From: a bacterium
GTDB lineage: Bacteria; UBP18; UBA7526
Direction of reading: 5' to 3'
Assembly: GCA_018903055.1 (NCBI GenBank)
Contig: JAHIPW010000013.1
Location: 1-18,326 of the forward strand
DNA length: 18,326 bases
The notes beneath the pieces were generated by a model. That model did no database searches and was not told the origin of the DNA. It saw only the letters and a program-made list of their open reading frames with translations. Positions 7,438-14,693 of the stretch are shown piece by piece. The position numbers and the translations under genes were made by a program. Numbering within the stretch: position 1 is the first letter of the stretch; each line of letters opens with the position of its first letter.

Positions 7438-8442
7438 TTAGACTATCTTCCTAATCTCCTTTTCGATCTCCCCGGCTACCTTGGAATTTTCCTTCAGGAA
7501 TGTTCTCACCCCCTCTCTTCCCTGGCCAATCTTATTCTTGTCGTAGGAAAACCAGGCCCCTGATTTTTGAATAATCCCCTTCTCTATTCCCAGGTCTAAG
7601 AGACATCCCTCCTTTGATATCCCCTTTCCATAGATGATGTCGAATTCCGCCCTCTTGAAGGGAGGGGCGACCTTGTTCTTAGCGATTTTGACTACCGTGC
7701 GATTACCGATAATATTTGGGCCTTCCTTTATGGGACCGATCCTTCTAATATCCATACGTACTGAGGAATAAAACTTAAGCGCTCGCCCGCCCGGGGTGGT
7801 CTCGGGAGAACCGTACATCACCCCGATCTTCATCCTTATCTGATTAATAAATATCACACAGGTCTTGGATTTTGAGATTACTGAAGTTAGTTTCCTTAAT
7901 GCCTGGGACATGAGCCGGGCCTGGAGCCCTACCTGGGCATCACCCATCTCGCCCTCAATCTCCGCCCTGGGAACCAGAGCCGCAACAGAGTCGATGACAA
8001 TAACGTCAATGGCACCGCTACGAACCAGGGCCTCAGTAATCTCTAAGGCCTGCTCCCCAGAGTCTGGCTGAGAAATTAAAAGATGGTCTAAATCTACGTC
8101 CAAAGTTTTGGCATAGGCCGGGTCCATGGCATGTTCCACATCGATGAATGCCGCCTCCCCCCCCATCTTCTGGGCCTCAGCAATGATATGCAAAGAGAGA
8201 GTGGTCTTCCCTCCCCCCTCTGTACCGAAGAGTTCTATTACTCTTCCCCGGGGAACACCACCGATCCCTAAGGCTAAATCAAGGGGTAAGGCACCAGTAG
8301 GAATGGCCTCAATCTTCTCCAACGGTTTCTCCTTGGCAAAACGCATTATAGCCCCTCTTCCGTATTTCTTCTCAATCTGCTCCAAGGCTAAATCCAGCGC
8401 TCTCTCCTTTGCCTTCTCTACCTTTTCTTCTCTTTTTTCCAT
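7438..8442 (-). CDS. recA: RecA recombinase
   Basis: 334 residues, DNA-dependent ATPase for strand exchange and SOS induction. Order: N-terminal oligomerisation helix with [12 protein letters not shown]; Walker A GTEGGGKT at 73-80; [18 protein letters not shown], with the glutamate that activates water; [12 protein letters not shown]; Walker [21 protein letters not shown]; loop 1 [40 protein letters not shown] with loop 2; and the [13 protein letters not shown] strand. Walker A departs from the near-universal GPESSGKT, but all invariant positions are kept. It is shorter than the E. coli protein (353) and lacks the acidic tail. The SD AGGAGG is 7 nt from ATG. It lies 13 bp downstream of the TPR/peptidase gene. 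I saw no LexA-type operator directly upstream, which is expected if it is transcribed from further up. Confidence 0.98.
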   Translation of the reverse strand: MEKREEKVEKAKERALDLALEQIEKKYGRGAIMRFAKEKPLEKIEAIPTGALPLDLALGIGGVPRGRVIELFGTEGGGKTTLSLHIIAEAQKMGGEAAFIDVEHAMDPAYAKTLDVDLDHLLISQPDSGEQALEITEALVRSGAIDVIVIDSVAALVPRAEIEGEMGDAQVGLQARLMSQALRKLTSVISKSKTCVIFINQIRMKIGVMYGSPETTPGGRALKFYSSVRMDIRRIGPIKEGPNIIGNRTVVKIAKNKVAPPFKRAEFDIIYGKGISKEGCLLDLGIEKGIIQKSGAWFSYDKNKIGQGREGVRTFLKENSKVAGEIEKEIRKIV

Positions 8443-8455
8443 CTTCTTCCTCCTT

Positions 8456-9751
8456 TTATCTTTTCTTAGTACTTATCGTTCTAATGCGCTCTCCTGCCTT
8501 TTGGGCCCAGATGCTATTGGGATGGTTCTTAACAATCTTCTGATATTCTCTAATGGCAAGGTCGTACATCTTGTTCATTTCATAGTTCTGGGCCAAGGAA
8601 TAGAGGGTCATTGCTTCGCCTTTATCTGTCGCTTCTCTTCTGACTGGGCTAGCCGCCTGGCGGGCGACAAACGGCTCCCCCTGAGCCAAAAACTTATGCC
8701 ACTCTTTATCCAGCGCTTGATAATCTATGCGAAAGACCTCTTCCAACGCTTTATCAATAGAGGTCCCCTCTCCCAGTTTTTCTAAGAGCCTATTTACTCC
8801 TTTCAGGCCATAGCGTTTTATGAGGTACTTGACCACAGAGTAGGACTGATAGTAAGCCAGGTTTACCAGCTCTGTATCCCCTGTTTGGAATAAGGGTGTT
8901 ATACGTTTTAGGGGAACGAGGGTATTCTCTTCTAGGCTCTGAGTCAATACCTCCATCCTTTTTTCTTCCTTTTCCCGAACCTCCTCATAGTCTCTATCCT
9001 CATACTGGGCCAATCCCTCATTGAGCCAGGAAGGACAGTTATCCTTTGTTTTACCATGGATTACATGATGGGTATATTCATGGACCAGGGTGCGCTTAAA
9101 GTGTTCTGCCTCATCCAGCTCTATGGATAATGGCACACGAATCTTGCCATCGTATAACCCTCCAGTCCAGTAGTGAGTATCAGTAACATAGCGAAATTTT
9201 TCTTTAGAGGGGTAAATGATACATACCGTCTTTTCTTGAGGATAATAACCTAAATCGGCACCCACCTTCTTATAGGCCTCCTCCAGAATTGCCAGGATTT
9301 CCGGGGCTTCATACTCTCTTTCCTCGGTTCCTTCAAATTTAAGGGTAAAGTGAGTACTCTCCTTCTCTAAAAATTTACTTTCTATTTCCTTTTCTCGCTT
9401 CTTTTTACCTAATTTATTTCTATCTAATTCCTCTCTGGCCTTAACATCTAAGGAGCTGATCTCGAGTATCTTCTGGTAAGTCTCTTTTGCCTTCTGGGGC
9501 ATGTTATTTTTAGTATAAGCAGTGGCTAACCAGTGATAAACCGTAACCAGTGATTCCCTTGCCTCTTCATCCTCAGGAATGTCATATTCGTCCTCAATCT
9601 CCTCTGCGGCATCTTTGAACTCCTCGATGGCTTCTTTATATTTGCCTTCTTTCATATAGGCTATACCGTCCTCAACATCGGCATGAAGAAGGGAGGAAGA
9701 TAAACTAAAAACTAAAACAAGTAAAATAACAAGAAGTCTCTTTTGATTCAT
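8456..9751 (-). CDS. Exported TPR protein with gluzincin-type (peptidase MA-like) domain
   Basis: 431 residues. Residues 1-24 form a signal peptide ([20 protein letters not shown], cut likely after LLHA). TPR-like helices follow at about 25-115 ([30 protein letters not shown]). A zinc-peptidase core comes next: HEYTH at 224-228 and NEGLAQYE at about 244-251, which gives the downstream Glu (E245) of gluzincins. The C-terminus adds a tol-pal/YbgF-like TPR ([20 protein letters not shown]). Peptidase MA-like proteins are probably periplasmic; substrates are unknown. The active residues are intact. SD GGGG lies 6 nt before ATG. It starts 3 bp after the thpR stop and ends 13 bp before recA, so it is embedded in the housekeeping operon, an unusual place for an exported peptidase. 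Confidence 0.85.
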   Translation of the reverse strand: MNQKRLLVILLVLVFSLSSSLLHADVEDGIAYMKEGKYKEAIEEFKDAAEEIEDEYDIPEDEEARESLVTVYHWLATAYTKNNMPQKAKETYQKILEISSLDVKAREELDRNKLGKKKREKEIESKFLEKESTHFTLKFEGTEEREYEAPEILAILEEAYKKVGADLGYYPQEKTVCIIYPSKEKFRYVTDTHYWTGGLYDGKIRVPLSIELDEAEHFKRTLVHEYTHHVIHGKTKDNCPSWLNEGLAQYEDRDYEEVREKEEKRMEVLTQSLEENTLVPLKRITPLFQTGDTELVNLAYYQSYSVVKYLIKRYGLKGVNRLLEKLGEGTSIDKALEEVFRIDYQALDKEWHKFLAQGEPFVARQAASPVRREATDKGEAMTLYSLAQNYEMNKMYDLAIREYQKIVKNHPNSIWAQKAGERIRTISTKKR

Positions 9752-9754
9752 GAT

Positions 9755-10324
9755 TTACCCCTTTAAACTTATTTCTTCGAGAGAAGTGTAGATCGAGCCT
9801 TGTGGTTTTAATTCACTCTTTATAATGGCTATCTTATCAACCCGCATATTTCCTGAATGAGAGGCCTCGGTATTAGTAAGAGCCTCTGTTAGCCCTCCTT
9901 TCTCTTTTTGGGATTTCACCCTTCCCAATGTGAGGTGGGGGCTGAAAGGTCTCTTCTCTTTAGCAAAACCAATTTCTGCCAACCTCTCTTCCAGATTAGA
10001 AGCCATTCTCTTTAACTCTTCTTTTCCTTCGTCTACTCCTAACCAGATTATCCTGGGATACTCTATTTTGGGAAAGGCGCCCAGGCCAGAGATGCTTATC
10101 CCAAAGGACCTAAAGGGTTTTAGAGTCTCTCTTATAGCAATCTTAACCTTCTCTAACTCTTCTGAGGTAATATGCCCTAAGAACTTCAAAGTAAGATGGA
10201 TATTCTTTGGCTTCACCCATTTAACTTTAGCATCAGTTCTCTTCAGTTCTTCCTGCACTCCACTAATTTTAGATATTATCTCTGGACTTAATTTTATCGC
10301 AATAAATGTCCTGACCTTCTCCAC
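9755..10324 (-). CDS. thpR: RNA 2',3'-cyclic phosphodiesterase (2'-5' RNA ligase family)
   Basis: 189 residues, two-histidine phosphoesterase. It opens 2',3'-cyclic phosphate ends of RNA to 2'-phosphates and was first named a 2'-5' tRNA ligase. Both HxTx motifs are present: HLTL at 43-46 (NIHLTLKFLG) and HLTL at 130-133 (FSPHLTLGRV), in the expected spacing. The start RTFIAIKLSPEI is typical. The initiation codon is GTG at 10322-10324 with AAAGGA upstream. In many bacteria the gene sits next to cinA and recA, as here. The 104-bp gap before it (towards cinA) is filled by a 9-bp array. Confidence 0.93.
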   Translation of the reverse strand: MEKVRTFIAIKLSPEIISKISGVQEELKRTDAKVKWVKPKNIHLTLKFLGHITSEELEKVKIAIRETLKPFRSFGISISGLGAFPKIEYPRIIWLGVDEGKEELKRMASNLEERLAEIGFAKEKRPFSPHLTLGRVKSQKEKGGLTEALTNTEASHSGNMRVDKIAIIKSELKPQGSIYTSLEEISLKG

Positions 10325-10358
10325 TTCTCTTTTCCTTTGCGGATATCAAACAGCATTC

Positions 10359-10424
10359 AGGGGTAACAGGGGGTCTAAAACTCTTGTCACCCTTGCTACC
10401 CTTATTCCCCTTGCCACCCTTTTA
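10359..10424. repeat. 9-bp palindromic tandem array (copy C, same unit as 6353-6428)
   Basis: Two forward 9-mers AGGGGTAAC and AGGGGGTCT (10359-10376), a 4-base spacer, then inverted 9-mers CTCTTGTCA, CCCTTGCTA, CCCTTATTC, CCCTTGCCA and CCC (10381-10419), trailing off to 10424. It has the same unit and the same forward/inverted order as the array 4 kb away, with fewer forward units. It ends 4 bp from the cinA stop and 35 bp before the thpR start. Confidence 0.88.
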
Positions 10425-10428
10425 CATT

Positions 10429-11667
10429 TTACTTGAGCAGGTGTCTTCTCACCATATCCAGAGCAGCATTGGCTACCTTGGCCTTGATTATCTCTCTTTC
10501 TCCACGGAATTTGAACTCTTGCGTCTCTACCTTATCTTTATCGGCCAAAGCAATATAGACTAAACCAATGGGCTTTTCTTCTGTGGCGCCCGTGGGGCCA
10601 GCAATGCCGGTAACTCCTAATCCAAAGTTTGATTTGGTAACTTTTTTTATTCCTTTCGCCATCTCTCCAACGGTCTTCTCGCTCACTGCCCCATACTTCT
10701 CCAGAGTGGTCTTCTTTACCCCCAGTCTCTCCCGCTTTATCTTATCACTATAGGCTACCACGCTTCCCAGGAAATAGTTGGAAGAGCCCGGGACATTGGT
10801 TAATCTATGAGAGATAAGCCCCCCGGTACAGGATTCGGCAACTGCGATGCTTTTCTTTCGCATATAGAGAAGATATCCTACGACCTCCTCCAAAGTCTGC
10901 TTTCCTGTTCCAAAGTTATAGTTTCCCAAACATCTCCCGATCTTTTTCTCCAGTCCTTCGATTAACCTATCTGCTGTCTTCTCATTCCCGGCCTTTGCTA
11001 CTAATATAATATCGACAATATTCTCATGGGCTAAAAGAGAAAGTCGAGGGTTCTTACTCTTCTTCATGATATCTTTCAGATTCTCTGCTACTTTCGATTC
11101 TGGAAGGCCGGTGGTACGCAAAATAAAGGATTTAATGACCTCCCTTATCTTGAGTCTCCCCTTGAGATAGGGAATGGCTTCCTCCTCAAACATGGGAACC
11201 AGCTCATTATATGGACCAGGAAGGGCAATAATTATTCTATTCCTGGTCTCTAAGATAAAACCCGGGGCAATACCTACCCTATTCTTTAAAGCGTGGGAAT
11301 CCCGAGGCAGAAAGGCCTGCTTTATATTATCTGAAGGCATGGATTTCTTTTCCTCTTTAAACTTCCCCTCAATTTCAGAGAGGATTTCCTCATTCAGAAC
11401 CAGTTGTTCCTCGGCCACTTTAGCGATTACCTTCTTCGTCAAATCATCCGGGGTAGGTCCCAGGCCTCCGATGGTGATTACCATCCTGGCCCGTCTCAAA
11501 GCCTCTTCTAAAGAGGAAGCAATACTTTTCTCGTCATCCCCGATGGTAATCTGTCTTTCAACCTCAATTCCTAAAGCAGCTAATCTCTGAGAGAGATAAG
11601 GAGCATCGGTATTTACTATCTCACCCAGAAGATGCTCGCTTCCAATAGAGATTATTTCAGCATTCAT
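10429..11667 (-). CDS. cinA: CinA: nicotinamide-nucleotide amidohydrolase/competence-damage protein
   Basis: 412 residues, two domains. The N-terminal MoCF-like (COG1058) domain acts on ADP-ribose-type pyrophosphates in characterised homologues: AEIISIGSEHLLGEIVNTDA, GGLGPTPDDLT at about 67-77, and ALPGPYNELVPMFEE. The C-terminal PncC domain deamidates NMN in pyridine nucleotide recycling: AVAESCTGGLISHRL with Ser279 as nucleophile, NYFLGSVVAYSDKIKRE, YGAVSEKTV and GVTGIAGPTGATEEKP. An in-frame GTG at 11674-11676 would add three residues, but the SD AGGTGA covers that codon and sits 5 nt before ATG 11665-11667, so the ATG was chosen. Neighbours recA, thpR and pgsA match the common genomic context. 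Confidence 0.96.
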   Translation of the reverse strand: MNAEIISIGSEHLLGEIVNTDAPYLSQRLAALGIEVERQITIGDDEKSIASSLEEALRRARMVITIGGLGPTPDDLTKKVIAKVAEEQLVLNEEILSEIEGKFKEEKKSMPSDNIKQAFLPRDSHALKNRVGIAPGFILETRNRIIIALPGPYNELVPMFEEEAIPYLKGRLKIREVIKSFILRTTGLPESKVAENLKDIMKKSKNPRLSLLAHENIVDIILVAKAGNEKTADRLIEGLEKKIGRCLGNYNFGTGKQTLEEVVGYLLYMRKKSIAVAESCTGGLISHRLTNVPGSSNYFLGSVVAYSDKIKRERLGVKKTTLEKYGAVSEKTVGEMAKGIKKVTKSNFGLGVTGIAGPTGATEEKPIGLVYIALADKDKVETQEFKFRGEREIIKAKVANAALDMVRRHLLK

Positions 11668-11691
11668 TTTTATCACCTAAAGGAGATATTA

Positions 11692-11771
11692 GTTAACCTG
11701 TCAGCCGGTTACCCGGTTAGCCAGTTAAAACAGAAAAAACTGGCAAACTGGCAAACTGGCAAACTGGCAAA
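11692..11771. repeat. 8-bp palindromic tandem array
   Basis: GTTA or GTCA recurs every 8 bp at 11692, 11700, 11708, 11716 and 11724, with units such as GCCGGTTA, CCCGGTTA and GCCAGTTA. After an A-rich spacer, CTGGCAAA is repeated exactly four times at 11740-11771. AACTGGC is the reverse complement of GCCAGTT, so the second block is the inverted form of the first. It lies 4 bp from the pgpA stop and 25 bp before the cinA start. Confidence 0.88.
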
Positions 11772-11775
11772 CCAA

Positions 11776-12225
11776 TTAGACGAATTGTCTGATTGCCTGC
11801 ATAATCAGATTAGCGTAGACGCCGGCTAAGAGGTCATCACACATCACTCCCCAACCACCAGGCAGTTTTTCCAATCTTCTTATGGGGAAAGGTTTTAGGA
11901 TATCGATTACCCGAAAGATAATAAAGGCCGCCAGGATAAATTTAAATTCGAAAGGAATTAAGAACATGGCAATTAAGAAGCCGATGACCTCATCGATGAC
12001 GATTCTCTTACTATCCTTCTCTTTGAAGAAGTAGATGGTCGCCTTATTTGAAATCCATGCTCCAAAAAAAGAAAGGGCAACAAGAATCAAAAGATACCAG
12101 GGCCAGGGAAGACGATACATCCCGAGATAGATAATGACCCCGATGAGACTCCCTGCAGTTCCGGGAGCAATGGGGGTATAACCAGTGTAGAATCCAGTTG
12201 CCAGAAATTTAATCAGCCACTTCAT
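11776..12225 (-). CDS. pgpA: Phosphatidylglycerophosphatase A
   Basis: 149 residues, inner-membrane enzyme that removes the phosphate from phosphatidylglycerol phosphate, the step after PgsA. Recognised by LATGFYTGYTPIAPGTAGSL at 9-28, RIVIDEVIGFLIAMFLIP near 74-91, FRVIDILKPFPI near 104-115 and GGWGVMCDDLLAGVYAN at 123-139, all in the family order, with three or four membrane segments between. Length is close to the family norm (about 160). The SD is poor (AAAGAAA before ATG). The substrate-producing gene pgsA lies directly upstream, separated by a 188-bp repeat-filled gap. Confidence 0.95.
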   Translation of the reverse strand: MKWLIKFLATGFYTGYTPIAPGTAGSLIGVIIYLGMYRLPWPWYLLILVALSFFGAWISNKATIYFFKEKDSKRIVIDEVIGFLIAMFLIPFEFKFILAAFIIFRVIDILKPFPIRRLEKLPGGWGVMCDDLLAGVYANLIMQAIRQFV

Positions 12226-12242
12226 TTTCTTTGTTTACTTCC

Positions 12243-12427
12243 TCCTTATTTTTTTCTTATTTATTCGCGATAATTCGCTTTCTTTCTTTGCGTCTTTCAG
12301 TTAGATTTTGCGCTTTGGCGGTTGCAATATTCGCGTTCTCTTTTATTCGTGTTGATTCGTGTTTGTTTATTACGTTCCTGCCTGACAGTTCGTGTAGATT
12401 CGTGTCTTCGCGTTTATTCGCGTTTAA
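12243..12427. repeat. 10-bp-period TTCG(C/T)G array between pgsA and pgpA
   Basis: TTCG occurs at 12264, 12274, 12330, 12346, 12356, 12389, 12399, 12407 and 12417, mostly at steps of 8 to 10 bp. Units include ATTCGTGTTG, ATTCGTGTTT and TTCGCGTTTA. The rest is T-rich and worn. The right end reaches into pgsA: its last codons (KRE) and TAA stop are made of the repeat. The gap holds no other visible feature apart from a short CCTGCCTGACAG stretch. Confidence 0.65.
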
Positions 12428-13001
12428 TCAGGACCTCTCTGTGCTTTCCAACATAGAGGACACCAGAGATAATGGTCATAATAACTGCCAAGCCCACTAA
12501 GACATTTGGAGTATATTTTAATATCAGAGAAAGGAAAGAGGGGGCATTGATAGATGATAAGGAGGCGAAGGTTGAATTTATGGCGATGACTACCAGGGTG
12601 ACACTTACTGCGATCATCTGGGTAGCGGTCTTATGCTTCCCCCACCTTCCAGCTGGAATAATTATCCCCTTAGAGGCACCTATGAATCTTAAATGGGTAA
12701 TCATAACCTCTCTGGCCAGGATAATGATTACCATCCAGGCCCAGACCTCCCCTAGGGCAACGAAGCAGATGAGGGCCCCTAAGACGATTATCTTATCCGC
12801 TAAGGGATCCATAAATTTACCAAAACTGGTTACCACCCCCCTCACCCGAGCAATCCTTCCATCATAGAAATCGGTTAAAGAGGCAATAATGAAGAGTAGA
12901 AGGGCAGAATACTTTGTTCCGGCCCCATCCGTTAAGAGCAGGACGATAAAGATAGGAGCAATGACGATTCGAATGATGGTGAGCCTATTGGCCAGGTTCA
13001 T
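12414..13001 (-). CDS. pgsA: CDP-diacylglycerol-glycerol-3-phosphate 3-phosphatidyltransferase
   Basis: 195 residues, integral membrane enzyme that makes phosphatidylglycerol phosphate from CDP-diacylglycerol and glycerol-3-phosphate. It begins MNLANRLTIIRIVIAPIF, the classic PgsA start. The CDP-alcohol phosphotransferase motif is complete: D44, D47-G48, A51-R52, G61, D65 and D69 in TDFYDGRIARVRGVVTSFGK and FMDPLADK. The frame is open 21 codons further upstream to an ATG at 13064, but that stretch is encoded by AT-rich intergenic repeat. GAGG 7-8 nt before ATG 12999-13001 and the family start both favour the shorter form. Upstream lies the membrane protein gene, downstream pgpA. The C-terminal residues KRE come from the intergenic array. 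Confidence 0.95.
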   Translation of the reverse strand: MNLANRLTIIRIVIAPIFIVLLLTDGAGTKYSALLLFIIASLTDFYDGRIARVRGVVTSFGKFMDPLADKIIVLGALICFVALGEVWAWMVIIILAREVMITHLRFIGASKGIIIPAGRWGKHKTATQMIAVSVTLVVIAINSTFASLSSINAPSFLSLILKYTPNVLVGLAVIMTIISGVLYVGKHREVLIKRE

Positions 13002-13014
13002 AACAAACCTCAAT

Positions 13015-13096
13015 TTAAAAATGAAAATGCAAAATGCAAAATTTTTTAGAAAAACAATTTTCAATTTTTACTTGTTACTTCTTACTTTTTACTTAA
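13015..13096. repeat. 7-bp-period arrays (ATGCAAA and TACTTNT) upstream of pgsA
   Basis: In the 80-bp gap, ATGAAAATGCAAAATGCAAA near 13021-13040 has units about 7 bp apart. TACTT then occurs at 13069, 13076, 13083 and 13090, a strict step of 7. Read on the minus strand the second array is AGTAANA repeated four times, and one of its units contains the TAA stop of the upstream membrane protein. Confidence 0.65.
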
Positions 13097-13987
13097 ATTA
13101 AGATAGAGAACCATAGTAGAGGCAATACTAAAGAGAGCAAGATATATCTGAGCCCCACTCTGTATCACATTAAAAAGAAGGCGAATAGGTAAAAGAAGGA
13201 TAACCATTCCTGTTCCCAAACCTGGGATAGAAGTGGGTATCTTCAAAAGGAGATTAAGGGAGATAAAGACACCCATAACGCCGATACTGATGAGGATAAA
13301 TAAAAAGAAGAGGCCCAGAACCGGGCCAAGATTTCTCCTGATAAAAGAAAAGGCTTTTTTAACTGCTCTTTTTAGAATAGAATCCTCGACAACGATTATT
13401 ATTCCTGAGTAGGAAAAGATAAGGCCGAAGGCAAGGAGGGCGAGGAGGAATAAGAAAAAGCCTAAGATTCCCAGAAGAACCCCGAAGATCATCCCTGTCT
13501 CATGACATTTCTGAACCAAAAGATAGATAGGGAGGCCGAATATTCCACCAAAGATTAGAAAAAGAATGTAGAAAGTCAGAAAGAAGAGAAGCCAGAGGAG
13601 AAATAGCCGTTTGAAGAAGTAACCTCCATAACGAAAGAATTTTCTTAGAGCAAACCTCTCTTTTTCTATCAAAGTATCTTTAAATATTCCTTTTATTCCT
13701 CCCCTCAAGAAGATGCCCAGTAGTATGGCCCCTATCCAGATGAGAAGGAAGAAGAGGCCACAGATTACCATTAACAGGGGATGTTCGCTGATGCCCGAAA
13801 GAAAGACTTCAGGAGCAAACTCTCCCCTGAGCAACCCAGCATAGAATCCCAAAGAGAAGAGAATAAAAAGAATGGGAACAATAAATAAAAGTACCAGGAT
13901 TATCTGAACCGCAAACTGAATCAATATCAGGGGCCAGTTGCGATAGGTGGTTTTGAACCCTTCTTTAATTGCTTCAATAACGGTCAT
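13082..13987 (-). CDS. Polytopic membrane protein of unknown function
   Basis: About 301 residues and mostly hydrophobic. I do not recognise a characterised family. The layout is that of the six-helix DUF4013/YIP-like membrane proteins: a short amphipathic start (MTVIEAIKEGFKTTYRN), then paired hydrophobic segments at about 20-48, 68-95, 120-150, 165-200, 220-245 and 260-290, separated by short basic loops such as KKFSFIRRN-like AFSFIRRNLGP. There are no catalytic motifs. It lies between rodZ-like and pgsA and is probably cotranscribed with them, so an envelope role is likely but unproven. The frame also has a GTG 6 bp upstream (13991-13993), inside a GAAAGTG repeat; the ATG at 13985-13987 was preferred. 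The stop is part of another array. Confidence 0.7.
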   Translation of the reverse strand: MTVIEAIKEGFKTTYRNWPLILIQFAVQIILVLLFIVPILFILFSLGFYAGLLRGEFAPEVFLSGISEHPLLMVICGLFFLLIWIGAILLGIFLRGGIKGIFKDTLIEKERFALRKFFRYGGYFFKRLFLLWLLFFLTFYILFLIFGGIFGLPIYLLVQKCHETGMIFGVLLGILGFFLFLLALLAFGLIFSYSGIIIVVEDSILKRAVKKAFSFIRRNLGPVLGLFFLFILISIGVMGVFISLNLLLKIPTSIPGLGTGMVILLLPIRLLFNVIQSGAQIYLALFSIASTMVLYLNLSKK

Positions 13988-13989
13988 TC

Positions 13990-14013
13990 TCACTTTCCCA
14001 CTTTCTCACTTTC
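13990..14013. repeat. 8-bp tandem repeat GAAAGTG(A/G) x3 across the rodZ/membrane-protein junction
   Basis: On the plus strand TCACTTTC, CCACTTTC, TCACTTTC stand end to end at 13990-14013. The first base triplet of the last unit (14006-14008) is the rodZ-like stop codon, and the GTG alternative start of the next gene lies in the first unit. Confidence 0.75.
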
Positions 14014-14662
14014 CCGTTTCTTTTCTCACAAACGTCCTGGTTGCTACCTGGCCCCTCTCGCCCAGGGGCTCCAGTGGCTCTCCGTTCAACTCCAAATCTA
14101 TTCCTCCCGCATTCCCCACTTTTATCTCAAGGCTTTCTTCCGCTTCCCATGTCCTGGAGTCCCCGGCCCGTAACAACTCCTGAACCTCTTCTTTCTCATC
14201 AATAGTAATATTCACCCAGACCTCTTCAATGGCAGTTGCTGAAAGAATTAGGGGGGTTTTCTTCTCTTCAGTAACCTTAACTATTGGTGGAGAAGGAGAA
14301 CGAAAGAAAAGAAACCATCCTCCCCAGATGATGAGAACCATGATACTTATTACCACGGGAAGGATGGCTATTTTCTTAGTTCTCATCCCCTTCGGAATTA
14401 ACCTCTTTGTTGCCGGAACCTCGGCAGTCGCCTCCATATATTTCTTATACTCTTGAACTAATTCATCGCTATCCAGATTTAAGAAGTTGGCATAACTGCG
14501 CAAGAAGGCCTGAGCATAGGTAGGCGCCGGGAAGGCATCCCAGTCCTCGGCCTCCAGGGCCTTTAAATATCTTATACTTATCTTTGTCTTCTTGCTTATC
14601 GTCTCTAACTTCAGTTTTCTCTTCCGCCTTGCCTGCTGCAGAGTAAGACCAATGGACTCCAC
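14006..14662 (-). CDS. RodZ-like protein: N-terminal HTH, one TM, DUF4115 domain
   Basis: 218 residues. RodZ anchors MreB filaments to the membrane and helps keep rod shape. An XRE-like helix-turn-helix occupies about 1-75 (IGLTLQQARRKRKLKLETIS; IRYLKALEAEDWDAFPAPTY; FLRSYANFLNLDSDELV). A basic stretch (KRLIPKGMRTKK) and one membrane segment at about 98-120 follow. The periplasmic DUF4115-type beta domain lies at about 135-218 (LSATAIEEVWVNITIDEKEE; LRAGDSRTWEAEE; KVGNAGGIDLELNGEPL). It is shorter than E. coli RodZ (337) because the linker is short. The start is GTG at 14660-14662 with AGGAG 8 nt upstream. The place next to pgsA and ftsK matches Bacillus ymfM. The C-terminal GK and stop fall in a tandem repeat. 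Confidence 0.88.
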   Translation of the reverse strand: MESIGLTLQQARRKRKLKLETISKKTKISIRYLKALEAEDWDAFPAPTYAQAFLRSYANFLNLDSDELVQEYKKYMEATAEVPATKRLIPKGMRTKKIAILPVVISIMVLIIWGGWFLFFRSPSPPIVKVTEEKKTPLILSATAIEEVWVNITIDEKEEVQELLRAGDSRTWEAEESLEIKVGNAGGIDLELNGEPLEPLGERGQVATRTFVRKETGK

Positions 14663-14693
14663 GTTTCTACTCCTAAAAATTAAAACTTTCAGA

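Noticed and set aside
8126-8785. Plus-strand open frame of 219 codons across recA and the peptidase gene
   Set aside because: It is antisense to two well-supported genes, has no domain features and shows composition typical of a reversed coding strand.
11668-11676. GTG start of cinA three codons upstream
   Set aside because: The codon overlaps the SD AGGTGA that serves the ATG at 11665-11667.
12231-12500. Plus-strand frame of 89 codons covering the pgsA-pgpA gap
   Set aside because: The frame is open only because the TTCG(T/C)G repeat contains few stops; the peptide is low-complexity and partly antisense to pgsA.
13002-13064. Longer pgsA beginning at the ATG at 13064
   Set aside because: The extra 21 residues are encoded by AT-rich repeat, and a proper SD and the family-typical MNLANRLT start lie at 13001.
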